A DNA stretch of 64,000 nucleotides from Hyphococcus sp. (lineage in GTDB: Bacteria; Pseudomonadota; Alphaproteobacteria; Caulobacterales; Parvularculaceae), in the NCBI GenBank assembly GCA_028289605.1, contig JANQON010000009.1:124001-188000 (forward strand). Direction: 5' to 3'. The notes under the pieces were generated by a model. That model searched no databases, was not told where the DNA came from, and worked only from the letters and a program-made list of their open reading frames with translations. The position numbers and the translations under genes were made by a program. Shown here piece by piece: positions 44,060 to 53,652 of this stretch. Within the stretch, counting starts at the first letter, position 1. Every line of letters starts with the position of its first letter.

Positions 44060-45799
44060 TCACATGCGGTCGGGCGCCTCGATGCCGAGCATATCGAAGA
44101 TTGCATCGAGCTGCTCCCCCGTCGCCTCGACGAGCCCGATGCGTGAGGCGCGCACGGCGTTGTCCGCTTCGTCGGCAACTCGGCAAGCCGCGTAAAACTT
44201 GGAGAATGACTGGGCGAGCCCGAAAGCGTGTTCGCATAGAATGTGCGGCAGCCGCTTGTCATAGGCGTCCCTGACCGCGTCTCCGAAAAGGGCGAGCGCC
44301 AGGGCGAGGTCGCGCTCTTCCGGCGCGGCGACGACGATGTCGCCCGCGCCGCCGGCGCCCGCTTGGTCTGCCTTGGCGAGGACCGACCGAATGCGCGCCC
44401 GCGCATACAACAGATAAGGCCCGGTTTTGCCCTCGAAGGAGGTGAAGCGGTCGATATCGAACACGTAGTCGCTGGTGCGCGGATTGGAGAGGTCGGCGAA
44501 TTTCAACGCCGCAACACCGACCATGCGCGCAATGCTGGCCGTCTCTTCGTCGCCATAGCCCTCCGCCAGGCCGTTCTCCACCAGCCGCTCGCGCGCTTTG
44601 TCGGTCACCATGTCGATGAAATCGCGCAGCTTGAGCGTGCCCCCTTCCCGGGTCTTGAACGGCTTGCCGTCCTTGCCGTTCATGGTGCCGAACCAGAGAT
44701 GCTCCAGCCGGCTTTCTTCGAACAGTCCTGCGCGGTCGACGGCGCGAAACACCTGTTCGAAATGAAGCCGTTGGCGCGCATCCACAACATAGAGCATCCG
44801 GTCCGGCGCCATCGTCCTGATGCGATCGACAATCGTTGCGATGTCGGTTGCGTGATAGCCGACGGCGCCTTCCGAATTGCGGAAGATAATGGGGGGCACT
44901 TCCTTTTTGTCGTCTTCGCGGGCGACGCGAATAATCTCTGCGCCGTCGGAATGCTCAAGCAGTCCGCGCGAGGTCAGATCGTCGCCGATTTCGGGGATCA
45001 GGGGATCGGCGTCCGACTCCCCTTTCCAGAGATCGAAATCAACGCCGAGATCGGCATAGTCCTTTTTCATCGCGGCGATCGACAGATCCACGAAATGCCG
45101 CCACAGCGCGCGATAGCCGGAGCGCCCGTCCTGGAGCGCCTTGGTCGCCCGCCGCGCAAGATCGGCGCGGTCTTTGTCCGCTTTGCAGGCCGCCGACGCC
45201 GCCGGATACATTTCTTCGAGATCCTTCAGCGAGATCGGCGGATCGGATGGGAATGGGCCCTCGGCGGAGGGATCGAAATAGATAAGGTCCGGCTGGCGCA
45301 GCTCGAGTTCCGAGATGAGCTGGCCCATTTGCAGGCCCCAATCGCCGAGATGCGCGTCGCCCGTCACGTCGTCGCCCACGGCCCGCGCTATGCGTTTTAG
45401 ACTCTCGCCGATAATAGCAGCGCGCAAATGCCCAACATGCAGCGGCTTGGCCACATTGGGCCCGCCATAGTCGATGACGATCCTTTCCGGCGCCGGCCGT
45501 TTCCATGCGCGGGCGCCGATCTGCGCCGACAGCCAATCGTCTTTAAGGGTGAGATTGATAAAGCCCGGGCCGGCGATCGCCGCGTCGGCAAATGCCGCCT
45601 GGTCGAGATGCTCGACCACGGATCCGGCAAGCGCCCGCGGATTCTGCTTTGTCGCTTTCGCTGCGGCGAGCGCACCGTTGCATTGGAACTGCGCCAGGTC
45701 GGGGCGGTCGGCGCGCTTGACGCGCCCATAGGCGGCGTCCGTCCCAGCCTGTGCGAACGCAGCGCTGAGAAGGGCGCTCAATTCGTCAAGGAGCGTCAT
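44060..45799 (-). CDS. argS: arginyl-tRNA synthetase
   Basis: 579 aa class I synthetase. N-terminal Add1 domain, then the HIGH-type motif in NVAKPLHVGHLRAAIIGESL; AHLGDWGLQMGQLISELE, YVVDARQRLHFEQVF and GTMNGKDGKPFKTREGGTLK, the last carrying the KMSKS-equivalent region; the C-terminal DALR anticodon-binding domain ends IFDMLGIEAPDRM. It overlaps the upstream lipoprotein gene by ATGA, so the two are cotranscribed. Confidence 0.97.
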   Translation of the reverse strand: MTLLDELSALLSAAFAQAGTDAAYGRVKRADRPDLAQFQCNGALAAAKATKQNPRALAGSVVEHLDQAAFADAAIAGPGFINLTLKDDWLSAQIGARAWKRPAPERIVIDYGGPNVAKPLHVGHLRAAIIGESLKRIARAVGDDVTGDAHLGDWGLQMGQLISELELRQPDLIYFDPSAEGPFPSDPPISLKDLEEMYPAASAACKADKDRADLARRATKALQDGRSGYRALWRHFVDLSIAAMKKDYADLGVDFDLWKGESDADPLIPEIGDDLTSRGLLEHSDGAEIIRVAREDDKKEVPPIIFRNSEGAVGYHATDIATIVDRIRTMAPDRMLYVVDARQRLHFEQVFRAVDRAGLFEESRLEHLWFGTMNGKDGKPFKTREGGTLKLRDFIDMVTDKARERLVENGLAEGYGDEETASIARMVGVAALKFADLSNPRTSDYVFDIDRFTSFEGKTGPYLLYARARIRSVLAKADQAGAGGAGDIVVAAPEERDLALALALFGDAVRDAYDKRLPHILCEHAFGLAQSFSKFYAACRVADEADNAVRASRIGLVEATGEQLDAIFDMLGIEAPDRM

Positions 45800-46347
45800 T
45801 GCAGATTGGGAAACTTCAGGCTCTTGCCGGATCGGTTAAAGATTGCCTGTTCCGGCGTGAGATTGAAGCCGACGATGATTTCAAAGTTGACCCCAGAGGT
45901 ATTCTCGCCCGCCCGCGGAATGAGGATTTTGTCGACTTCGTCTTCAAAGACGACGACGCGGTTCTTTTCCGTGAACTCGATCGGCGCGGGAAACTTTTCC
46001 TTGGCGATGACCTCAAGGTCGCGGCGCGCCAAAGCCACGAAATAGGAAAACACCATATCGCCGTTCTCCCCTTTCGGGCCCTTGCCGAAAGCCATGGCCA
46101 AATCGATTTCCGCCTCGATCGGTTTGTCCCCGACATAGCGACAGGCGATTTCCGCGCTGGTGATCTCACCGGAGTATTTGACGTTTTCCAGGTCCTGGTC
46201 GCCGTCGAATTCGACGAACCGGGCGGCGTCGGCGAGAACGACAATATTCGGACAGGGGGCGGGATTTTTCAGCCTCGCCTCCCTGCTGCTCTCGCAGGAA
46301 GCGAGGGCGAGTGCGGCGATTAGCGCTCCGGATAACGCTTTGTTCAT
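45796..46347 (-). CDS. predicted lipoprotein of unknown function
   Basis: 183 aa. Lipobox LASC (Cys18) follows a clear hydrophobic signal (KALSGALIAALALASC). The mature part has an early CPNIVVLADAARFVEFDG segment and a predicted beta-rich body (MVFSYFVALARRDLEVIAKE). I do not recognise a characterised family, although similar small lipoproteins beside argS seem plausible in related genomes. ATGA overlap with argS indicates one transcript; no functional link to tRNA charging is obvious. Confidence 0.75.
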   Translation of the reverse strand: MNKALSGALIAALALASCESSREARLKNPAPCPNIVVLADAARFVEFDGDQDLENVKYSGEITSAEIACRYVGDKPIEAEIDLAMAFGKGPKGENGDMVFSYFVALARRDLEVIAKEKFPAPIEFTEKNRVVVFEDEVDKILIPRAGENTSGVNFEIIVGFNLTPEQAIFNRSGKSLKFPNLQ

Positions 46348-46511
46348 GAAAAGGAACCCTTATATCTCAACACAGAAAGGCCGCATGACGGCCGGTATTG
46401 GGCCTTGGCGGCGCCTTTCTCACAGCGCAAGCCACTCTCGTAGCGACTTGCGCAGGAGGGCGCAACGTCAACGGGGGACGGAGATCACGCCCCGCGACGG
46501 ACGGGTAGAGC

Positions 46512-47462
46512 ATGACGCTGGAAGAGAACACTCCATTGAAAGTCCGAATGGCCTCGCCGCGCGGATTTTGCGCTGGCGTTGAACGCGCCATTCGTACGGT
46601 GGAAGAGGTTCTCGCCGCCTACGGCGCGCCGGTCTATGTCCGGCACGAGATCGTCCACAACCGGCATGTGGTGGCGCGGCTCGCCGCCATGGGCGCCGTT
46701 TTCGTTGAGGATATTGCCGACGCCGCCGGCGACCGTCCGGTCATCATCTCGGCCCACGGCGCGCCGACAGCAGTGCATCAGGCCGCCGAAGAGCGCGGCC
46801 TTCAGGCCATCGACGCCACCTGCCCGCTGGTTCACAAAGTCCACGCCCAGGCCCGACGGCACGTTGCAAACGGTCGCCATGTCTATCTGGTCGGGCATCG
46901 CGGTCATCCTGAAGTCGTCGGCACCATGGGCCAGGCGCCGGCCGGCGCGGTGACGCTGGTCGAAACGACGCAAGAGGTCGACCTGTTGCCCGACCGCGAC
47001 TGCGAAAAGGCCTATGTCACGCAGACAACCCTGTCGGTCGAGGACGCGCAGCAGGTCATCGACGCGCTCAAAAACAGGTTTCCCGGCATTCTTGCGCCGC
47101 AGAAACAGGACATCTGTTACGCCACGACCAATCGTCAGGATGCGGTCAAGGCGACCGCGCCGGGCGTCGACCTTTTTCTTGTATTCGGCTCGCAGACGTC
47201 TTCGAACTCCAAACGCCTGGTTGAGACCGCGTTGCGCGCCGGCGCGAAGCAAGCCGAACTCGTCGAAGACGCAGCGGCGTTCGACTTTGCGCGGACGGCG
47301 AACCTCGATGTGATCGGCGTCTCTTCGGGAGCGTCCGCGCCTGAGGAGCTTGTTGAAGATTTCCTCAGAATCCTGGCGTCAACGCGCTCGCTGTCGATCG
47401 AGACCATCGAAACCGCCCGCGAAGACGTAACTTTCAATAGCCCGCTGAAATTGGCCGGTTGA
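46512..47462 (+). CDS. ispH: 4-hydroxy-3-methylbut-2-enyl diphosphate reductase
   Basis: 316 aa iron-sulfur enzyme that makes IPP and DMAPP in the last MEP-pathway step. The three cluster cysteines are visible: MASPRGFCAGVERAIRTVEE, AIDATCPLVHKVHAQA and KQDICYATTNRQDAV; the conserved HEIVHNRHVVARL, VGHRGHPEVVGTMGQ and SSNSKRLVETA are also present. GGTAGAGC lies before the ATG. Followed 69 nt later by rnhA. Confidence 0.97.
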   Translation: MTLEENTPLKVRMASPRGFCAGVERAIRTVEEVLAAYGAPVYVRHEIVHNRHVVARLAAMGAVFVEDIADAAGDRPVIISAHGAPTAVHQAAEERGLQAIDATCPLVHKVHAQARRHVANGRHVYLVGHRGHPEVVGTMGQAPAGAVTLVETTQEVDLLPDRDCEKAYVTQTTLSVEDAQQVIDALKNRFPGILAPQKQDICYATTNRQDAVKATAPGVDLFLVFGSQTSSNSKRLVETALRAGAKQAELVEDAAAFDFARTANLDVIGVSSGASAPEELVEDFLRILASTRSLSIETIETAREDVTFNSPLKLAG

Positions 47463-47531
47463 CGCGTCTCTTGTCTTCCTATTTCCGCTTTTAACGGCTA
47501 GGCCAACAGCCTTGCTCGGAGGATTGCGGTC

Positions 47532-47957
47532 ATGATTGAAGTCTATACCGACGGCGCGTGTTCGGGAAATCCCGGACCCGGCGGTTGGGGCGTTTACATT
47601 GTCGACGGCGAAGGCGTCCGCGAACTCTTCGGCGGCGAAGCGGAAACAACAAATAACCGTATGGAAATGCGCGCCGTGATCGAAGCCCTCCAGGCGATCG
47701 ACGCGGAAACGCCTATCATTCTTTATACGGATAGCCAGTATGTGAAAAACGGCATCTCGTCATGGATTCACGGTTGGAAAAGGAATGGATGGAAAACCGC
47801 GTCCAGGAAACCGGTGAAAAATAAAGATATGTGGCTCGCCCTTGACGATCTGTCGACGGGACGCAGCATCGATTGGCGGTGGGTCAAAGGCCACGCGGGC
47901 GACGAAGGCAATGAGAAAGCCGACGAACTCGCCCGGCGCGGCGCTTCGGCGTTTTAA
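47532..47957 (+). CDS. rnhA: ribonuclease HI
   Basis: 141 aa. Cleaves RNA in RNA-DNA hybrids. All catalytic carboxylates are in place: Asp in [17 protein letters not shown], Glu in [15 protein letters not shown], Asp in [14 protein letters not shown], and a final Asp in the [18 protein letters not shown] segment. GGAGG sits upstream of the ATG. The TAA overlaps the convergent peroxiredoxin stop codon by 3 nt. Confidence 0.98.
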   Translation: MIEVYTDGACSGNPGPGGWGVYIVDGEGVRELFGGEAETTNNRMEMRAVIEALQAIDAETPIILYTDSQYVKNGISSWIHGWKRNGWKTASRKPVKNKDMWLALDDLSTGRSIDWRWVKGHAGDEGNEKADELARRGASAF

Positions 47958-48436
47958 AGTTGCTCCAGCATGTATTCGGCGCTTGAAACTTCAAACGCGC
48001 CGGGCGCTTCAACATTCAGTTCCTGCACCACGCCGTTTTCGATAATGGCTGAAAAGCGTTGCGAGCGTTCGCCCATGCCGAACGCGGCGCCGTCCATCGT
48101 GAGGCCGAGCGCTCGTGTGAATTCGCCGTTGCCGTCCGCCATCATTTCGACTTTACCGGACGCATTCTGGTTCGCACCCCAGGCGTCCATGACAAACGCA
48201 TCGTTCACAGACATGCAAACGATCTTGTCGACGCCCTTCGCCTTAAAGGCGTCGGCTTGTTCAACGAAACCGGGAAGATGCTTAGCCGAACAGGTGGGGG
48301 TAAAAGCGCCAGGCACCGCGAATAACGCAACTTTGCCGGCGCCCAGCACGTCTTGCGTTTGGGCCTGCTGCGGGCCTTCGCTCGACGCCATCATCACTGT
48401 CGCGTTCGGAACTTTGTCGCCTTTTGCAATCGTCAT
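47954..48436 (-). CDS. Prx5-type peroxiredoxin
   Basis: 160 aa thiol peroxidase. The peroxidatic cysteine is Cys49 in [17 protein letters not shown], characteristic of the Prx5 group; [19 protein letters not shown] and the C-terminal YMLEQL are family-like. No second cysteine aligns with the usual resolving position except the one in VCMSVND, so the mechanism may be one-Cys with an external thiol. GGAGA precedes the ATG at 48436; the longer upstream frame lacks family similarity. Confidence 0.93.
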   Translation of the reverse strand: MTIAKGDKVPNATVMMASSEGPQQAQTQDVLGAGKVALFAVPGAFTPTCSAKHLPGFVEQADAFKAKGVDKIVCMSVNDAFVMDAWGANQNASGKVEMMADGNGEFTRALGLTMDGAAFGMGERSQRFSAIIENGVVQELNVEAPGAFEVSSAEYMLEQL

Positions 48437-48546
48437 TTGGGTATCTCCGTTATGTCGGGCGGGTCTTAACGCGGGATACGGTCGAAATCCAGTGAGCCGG
48501 CGGCGGCGGTTTGCGTCCATTACCAGACAGTCATAAGATCGGCTGC

Positions 48547-49161
48547 ATGAGGGAAGCTGACGCTGACAAGCAGGACTTTCTCGCCGGCCAGTTGCTGATC
48601 GCGATGCCGAATATGGGCGATCCGCGCTTCGAGCGTTCCGTTGTGCTGATTTGCACCCATGACGCCGATCACGCCATGGGCGTCATCGTCAACAAACGAC
48701 TCGAAGACGTGTCTTTCGCCGATCTGCTCGGCCAGCTGGAAATCGCCGCCGGCGGCGCCGCTGCGCAAACCGATGTTTTCTTCGGCGGCCCGGTGCAGAC
48801 GGAACGCGGGCTGGTGCTGCACTCTCTCGATTACAGGCTTGATCGCACCGTTGCGCTCAGCGGCGGTCTGGGCCTTACCGCCACGCGCGACATTCTTGTG
48901 GACATTGGCGGCGCGGAACCCAAACGCCCCGCGCCCCAGCATTTCCTGCTCGCGATCGGACACGCCGGTTGGGGCGCCGGTCAACTGGAGCAAGAGATCG
49001 CGATGAACGCCTGGATTCACTGCGAGGCGGATAACGACATTATTTTCGACGGCGCCGAAAATGACGCCTGGAGCAAGGCGCTTGCAAAGCTAGGAGTCAC
49101 CAGCGCGATGTTGTCGCGTGAATGGGCCTCAGCGCGCGACGGCGATCAACCGCTCAACTAA
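48547..49161 (+). CDS. YqgE/AlgH (DUF179) family protein
   Basis: 204 aa. LAGQLLIAMPNMGDPRFERS, VVLICTHDADHAMGVIVNK, DVFFGGPVQTERGLVLHS and LLAIGHAGWGAGQLEQEI are the family's conserved blocks. The function of this family is still unclear; AlgH-type proteins were linked to regulation and to a nucleic-acid metabolism neighbourhood in other bacteria. The ATG at 48547 is preceded by a poor ribosome site. It diverges from the peroxiredoxin gene. Confidence 0.92.
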   Translation: MREADADKQDFLAGQLLIAMPNMGDPRFERSVVLICTHDADHAMGVIVNKRLEDVSFADLLGQLEIAAGGAAAQTDVFFGGPVQTERGLVLHSLDYRLDRTVALSGGLGLTATRDILVDIGGAEPKRPAPQHFLLAIGHAGWGAGQLEQEIAMNAWIHCEADNDIIFDGAENDAWSKALAKLGVTSAMLSREWASARDGDQPLN

Positions 49162-49187
49162 TCCAATGCGGGGCGTTCGTTCCGGGC

Positions 49188-51275
49188 TCACCGTGCGCGG
49201 CTGCGCCGCCACAGCCACTGACTTTCGGTTTTCACGTCATTCGCCGGAGCGGTCTCTTCCGCTTTCAGGTCCACGGCAAGGTCTTCAGCGTCAGCTGGGT
49301 TGGTAGAGGCCTTCGCCTTATTGCTTGACGCCTTTGACGCTTGTTGCGTTTTCTCATCGGATTTGTCGCGCGCCGATGCGATGTCAGGCCGGCCCAGCGC
49401 GTAGCCTTGAGCGTGGGTGCACCCGAGCGACAACGCCGTCTTCGCCGCCGAGTTCGTTTCAACGCCTTCGACAATCACGTTGAGTCCCAGCTTGGCGCCC
49501 ATATCCGCAAGCGCAGCGACGATCTTTGCGCCGTCGCCGTTGGCGTCGAGATCGTCAGCAAACGACTTGTCGATTTTGATATAGTCGAAATCATATTTGC
49601 GAACGTTTGAAAGACAGGAAAAACCCGCGCCAAAGTCGTCAAAGGCGAGCGCCGCGCCAAGCTCCTTGAGCTTCCGAAACACCGGCTCGGCGGCGGTCTC
49701 ATTGCCGACCGCTTCGCCTTCGGTCAGTTCCAAAACCAGCGCGCCTTTTGGCAATTCGTATTTCTTGAACACCTCCTCCACGGCGCTGGCGAATTTCGGC
49801 TGCTGCATCTGGCTCCACGAGACATTCATCGCGACGAAGGGCGACGCGTCAGCGCCGAGGGTTTTGCGTTGTTCTGCAAGATGCTCCGCCGCCTGGCGCA
49901 ACATCGACAGCGCAAACGCATCGGACTTGCCGGCATGAGACGCAGCGCGGATCAGACTCGCGGTGTCGCCCTCCTTACCGTGAAGACGCGCCAGCGCTTC
50001 GTACCCGGCGATTTTCATGTCTTTCAGGCAAACGATCGGTTGGAACGCCGCGACGACATCTTCAACGTTGAAAGTCTTGGTTTTCGACTCCGTCCCCGAC
50101 GTCGCCGGGACCACCGCCGCTTTCGTTGCGTCCTGAACCCGGCGGCTGTCATCATCGCCAACAGCGCCCGGTTCATTCGTCGCCGGTTCGACGAAGGCGA
50201 CGACCCGCTCAAGCGCGGCTTCGTTCGCCGCTGCGCGCGCGCCGCGCATCCGGATCCGGCGACCGTCAAACAGCGTCAGCACCACGTCGAACGGTCCGTC
50301 TTCCGCCTTGAGGACGCCCGTTTCGAGAAGCTTTAAGTCGTCCTTGTGCACAAACTGCCGCATCGCGTCGGGTGTGAACGGCGCGTCCGAATCGGCCCCC
50401 AGCAGCGACGGCAGCGATTCAGTTTGATCGATGATGTCTTCGCTCCAGTCCCAGATGGCGATGCCGGCGTAATCGAGAACACGGCCAAGCTGGCTGTCGA
50501 TCACGACCTCAGCGCGCTCGCGCGCGGCGGTTGACGTTGATCCGGCGTTGCTCGGTTCGAACGACGCGTTCGCCTGTGCGAATGAAGACGTCGCAACAGC
50601 CGCCGGCGCGACCGATCGCAAGGCTTGCGCGGGAACGCCTTCGGTCAGGGACACCATGCTTGCGGCTAAAACTCCCAGCGCGAACAGACCATGCGCCGCC
50701 ATGGCGGCCGCGCCGCCTTCAAAAGCGCCGAGCGGGCCAAGCAGCGGGGCCGCCAGCGCAAGCACAATGCCGGGTAAAATCAGTCTGGCGCCGGCCTCGC
50801 CGCGCACCGCCTGGGTTGTGGCCAGAAAAAGCGCAAATGCGCCGACTGCAATCGCCGCCCACGCCATCACCGGGGCCGCGTCGATGCGGTCGACAAAATT
50901 GATAAAGCCGAGCCCGCCCAGCACCAACGCCGCGGTGAACATGAAACCGCCGAGAAGCGGATTCTGTTTGGCGGCGTTAATCGTCGCAGACAGAAACACG
51001 ACGCTCGACGCTGCGAATAGGCCGAGCAGCAGCACGCTGCCCTCCGGCGGCAGCGACGGCAGCAGGCCGAGCCAGGAAAACTCCAGCAACGACGCCATGG
51101 CGACCATCAAAAACCCACAAAACGCCAATCCGCTGCGCTTGATCGCGGCGTATCCGGCGAGAAACGCCGTGCCGACAATCATCGCGCCGGCAATGGCGCC
51201 GCGGCCGAGATCCATCATCGGCCCGCCAAGCATGAATGCGCTTTCAACGACCCCAACCGCCAGCAAATCCAGCAT
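49188..51275 (-). CDS. membrane-anchored EAL-domain c-di-GMP phosphodiesterase with PAS-like domain
   Basis: 695 aa. N-terminal region with about seven hydrophobic spans (1-220), a linker, a PAS-like domain (about 255-370; VLDYAGIAIWDWSEDIIDQ), then EAL (about 415-650) and a Lys/Ala/Thr-rich tail. The catalytic set is intact: AGYEALARLHG, MNVSW, LELTEGEAV, FDDFGAGFS, DYIKIDKSFADDL, VIVEGVET and AQGYALG, so active cleavage of c-di-GMP is likely. There is no GGDEF domain. It may balance PleD in the same organism; the signal sensed by the membrane part is unknown. Confidence 0.9.
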   Translation of the reverse strand: MLDLLAVGVVESAFMLGGPMMDLGRGAIAGAMIVGTAFLAGYAAIKRSGLAFCGFLMVAMASLLEFSWLGLLPSLPPEGSVLLLGLFAASSVVFLSATINAAKQNPLLGGFMFTAALVLGGLGFINFVDRIDAAPVMAWAAIAVGAFALFLATTQAVRGEAGARLILPGIVLALAAPLLGPLGAFEGGAAAMAAHGLFALGVLAASMVSLTEGVPAQALRSVAPAAVATSSFAQANASFEPSNAGSTSTAARERAEVVIDSQLGRVLDYAGIAIWDWSEDIIDQTESLPSLLGADSDAPFTPDAMRQFVHKDDLKLLETGVLKAEDGPFDVVLTLFDGRRIRMRGARAAANEAALERVVAFVEPATNEPGAVGDDDSRRVQDATKAAVVPATSGTESKTKTFNVEDVVAAFQPIVCLKDMKIAGYEALARLHGKEGDTASLIRAASHAGKSDAFALSMLRQAAEHLAEQRKTLGADASPFVAMNVSWSQMQQPKFASAVEEVFKKYELPKGALVLELTEGEAVGNETAAEPVFRKLKELGAALAFDDFGAGFSCLSNVRKYDFDYIKIDKSFADDLDANGDGAKIVAALADMGAKLGLNVIVEGVETNSAAKTALSLGCTHAQGYALGRPDIASARDKSDEKTQQASKASSNKAKASTNPADAEDLAVDLKAEETAPANDVKTESQWLWRRSRAR

Positions 51276-51500
51276 GCTACCCCACCGCTAATTTGAAACG
51301 CGCCAACGACCGCAAAGACGCCGCCTCGACACTACGCAAAAAACGCAAACCCCATCGAGATGACGCAAATTGCAGGGCCCGGCGCGTCTCGCCTGCCCCG
51401 AGAATTCTATTGGTTACATCATCACGCGGACGCTTTGTTTCCGCAAGGGTCTGATTGTCGGAGACTGCAAAAAATCGGCCAGAATGACCGCCTCAGACGG

Positions 51501-52106
51501 TTAACCGCCGGCGCCGGGCCGACGGTCCGCAGCGGTGACGGCGTAGATATCGTGGTCGCGCCATTCGCCATTGATGCGCAGATAGCCGCGCGCGGTGCCT
51601 TCCCGCACAAATCCAAGCTTGTTGAGAAGGCGCGCAGACGGCTTGTTTTCGGGCTGGCAGGCCGCTTCCAGGCGATGCAGACCCAGAGCGTCGAACGCAT
51701 GCGCCACAACGCCCTCGACGGCGCTGGAGGCATAGCCGCGGCGCACAAAATCCGCCCCGATCCAGTAGCCGAGGATGGCGGATCGGGCCGCCCCGTAGCG
51801 AATGTTCGTCAGCGTCACGCCGCCGACGAGCGTCTCGTCCTGGTCCGCTGCGTGCACGAACAGCGGCAGGGCCGCGCCCTGTTTGCGGTGCCGTTCCCAA
51901 AGCCTGAGGCGGCGTCGATAGGCGGCGAAGGAGATGTCCGCTTCCGACCAGTCGTCTTCCCAGGGATTCAGATGGCTGCGGCTGGCGCGGCGCAAACCCG
52001 CCCAAGCGCCGTAGTCCTCCGTTTGCGGCGAGCGCATCAGCACGCTGCCGGCGATCAAGACCGGATCGAACAACTGCGCGGAACGCGTCTGCAATAATTG
52101 AAACAT
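51501..52106 (-). CDS. GNAT-family N-acetyltransferase, RimJ/RimL-like
   Basis: 201 aa from the ATG at 52106; longer starts at 52133 and 52184 exist. The acetyl-CoA site is seen in ILGYWIGADFVRRGYASSAV, and AFDALGLHRLEAACQPENKP plus SARLLNKLGFVREGTARGYL are typical of ribosomal-protein alanine acetyltransferases (RimJ). The N-terminal LMRSPQTEDYGAWAGLRRAS is also RimJ-like. The target is not certain. Divergent from hemA. Confidence 0.88.
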   Translation of the reverse strand: MFQLLQTRSAQLFDPVLIAGSVLMRSPQTEDYGAWAGLRRASRSHLNPWEDDWSEADISFAAYRRRLRLWERHRKQGAALPLFVHAADQDETLVGGVTLTNIRYGAARSAILGYWIGADFVRRGYASSAVEGVVAHAFDALGLHRLEAACQPENKPSARLLNKLGFVREGTARGYLRINGEWRDHDIYAVTAADRRPGAGG

Positions 52107-52217
52107 GAGCGGCGCAGCGGACCTTGTCGACATCAACACTCTGGTGACGATCAAATTGTTGCCGTTCGCATCTGCAGTTGTCAAAACAACAAGACGGGAG
52201 CGAAAAAAGCCACCAAT

Positions 52218-52232
52218 TGCGAATGATTATCA
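52218..52232. promoter_or_regulatory. candidate Fur box upstream of hemA
   Basis: TGCGAATGATTATCA matches the 7-1-7 Fur pattern TGATAAT-N-ATTATCA at 12 of 14 positions. It lies in the GNAT-hemA divergent gap, 140 bp before the hemA start. Iron control of heme synthesis is biologically sensible; binding is unproven. Confidence 0.35.
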
Positions 52233-52373
52233 ACTGCGAATTCATCCGCAAACGGCCAATTCGCCGCGTGGACTTTTTTTCAAGTCACGCCAAATTGGGC
52301 TTCTCAAGATGAGCTTCTGCATCCATACGAAATACAACAAGATGGTCATTGCACCTTCGCTCCGGAGAGACCG

Positions 52374-53588
52374 TTGGACTACGACAAGTTTTTCAAAGAC
52401 CGCCTGAACACCCTTCGGGAGGAGGGCAATTATCGCGTGTTCGCTCATATCGGGCGGAGAGCGGGCGCGTTCCCGCGCGCACAGAATTACGGCGGCGCCG
52501 GACCGGAAGAAATCACCGTGTGGTGCTCCAACGACTATCTCGGCATGGGCGAGCACCCGGTGGTGACCGAGGCAATGAAAACCGCAATCGACGAGTGCGG
52601 CGCCGGCGCCGGCGGAACGCGCAACATCTCCGGCACAAACCATTATCATGTGCTGCTTGAAGAAGAGCTCGCCGATCTTCACGGCAAAGAGGCGGCGCTT
52701 CTGTTTACGTCAGGATACGTATCAAACTGGGCGGCGCTCGGCACCCTCGCCTCACGCATTCCGGGATGTATCGTTTATTCAGACGCGCTCAATCACTCAT
52801 CGATGATTGAAGGCATTCGCCACTCCAAAGCGGAGCGGCGCATTTTCAAGCACAATGATCCGGCTGATCTCGAACGGCTGATTAAAGAGGACGATCCGGC
52901 GGCGCCGAAACTCATCGCCTTTGAATCGGTCTATTCCATGGACGGCGACATCGCGCCGATTGCCGAGTTCTGCGACATCGCGGAGCGATACGGCGCCATG
53001 ACGTATCTCGACGAAGTGCACGCTGTCGGACTTTACGGCCCCCGCGGCGGCGGCATCGCCGAACGCGAAGGCCTCGCCCATCGGCTCACCGTCATTGAGG
53101 GAACCCTGGGCAAGGCGTTCGGCGTCATGGGCGGCTATATCGCCGCCTCCGCTGAACTCGTCGATTTCGTCCGCAGCTTCGCAGCAGGATTCATTTTCAC
53201 AACAGCGCTGCCGCCGGCGGTCGCGGCCGGCGCGCTGGCGTCCATTCGCCACTTGAAGACGAGCAACGCCGAACGGCTGGCCCAACGCGAACGCGTCGCA
53301 TCCGTCCGCGCGCGGCTGGCCGCGATCGGCATTCCGACGCTGGACAACCCCAGCCACATTGTGCCGGTCATGGTGAAGGATCCTGTGAAGTGTAAATGGA
53401 TCAGCGACTGGCTCATCGAAAATCACGGCATCTACGTGCAGCCGATCAATTATCCGACGGTGCCGAAAGGGACGGAACGTTTGCGGATCACGCCGTCGCC
53501 CGTTCATACGGACGCCGACATCGACAATCTCGTGCGCGCACTGTCAGAAATCTGGTCGCAATGCGCGCTCGCCCGCGCTGTCGCTTAG
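52374..53588 (+). CDS. hemA: 5-aminolevulinate synthase
   Basis: 404 aa. Condenses glycine and succinyl-CoA, the first heme step in alphaproteobacteria. Landmarks: [76 protein letters not shown] and the PLP lysine in [39 protein letters not shown] is the ALAS C-terminal signature. It begins at a TTG with CCGGAGAG upstream, with no suitable ATG nearby. It is a paralogue of kbl in the same window. Confidence 0.97.
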   Translation: MDYDKFFKDRLNTLREEGNYRVFAHIGRRAGAFPRAQNYGGAGPEEITVWCSNDYLGMGEHPVVTEAMKTAIDECGAGAGGTRNISGTNHYHVLLEEELADLHGKEAALLFTSGYVSNWAALGTLASRIPGCIVYSDALNHSSMIEGIRHSKAERRIFKHNDPADLERLIKEDDPAAPKLIAFESVYSMDGDIAPIAEFCDIAERYGAMTYLDEVHAVGLYGPRGGGIAEREGLAHRLTVIEGTLGKAFGVMGGYIAASAELVDFVRSFAAGFIFTTALPPAVAAGALASIRHLKTSNAERLAQRERVASVRARLAAIGIPTLDNPSHIVPVMVKDPVKCKWISDWLIENHGIYVQPINYPTVPKGTERLRITPSPVHTDADIDNLVRALSEIWSQCALARAVA

Positions 53589-53652
53589 CCAATCATTCGC
53601 GCGCCGGACGAGCAACAGGACGGCGGGTTCATCGCCCTCTCGACAGCCCCAA

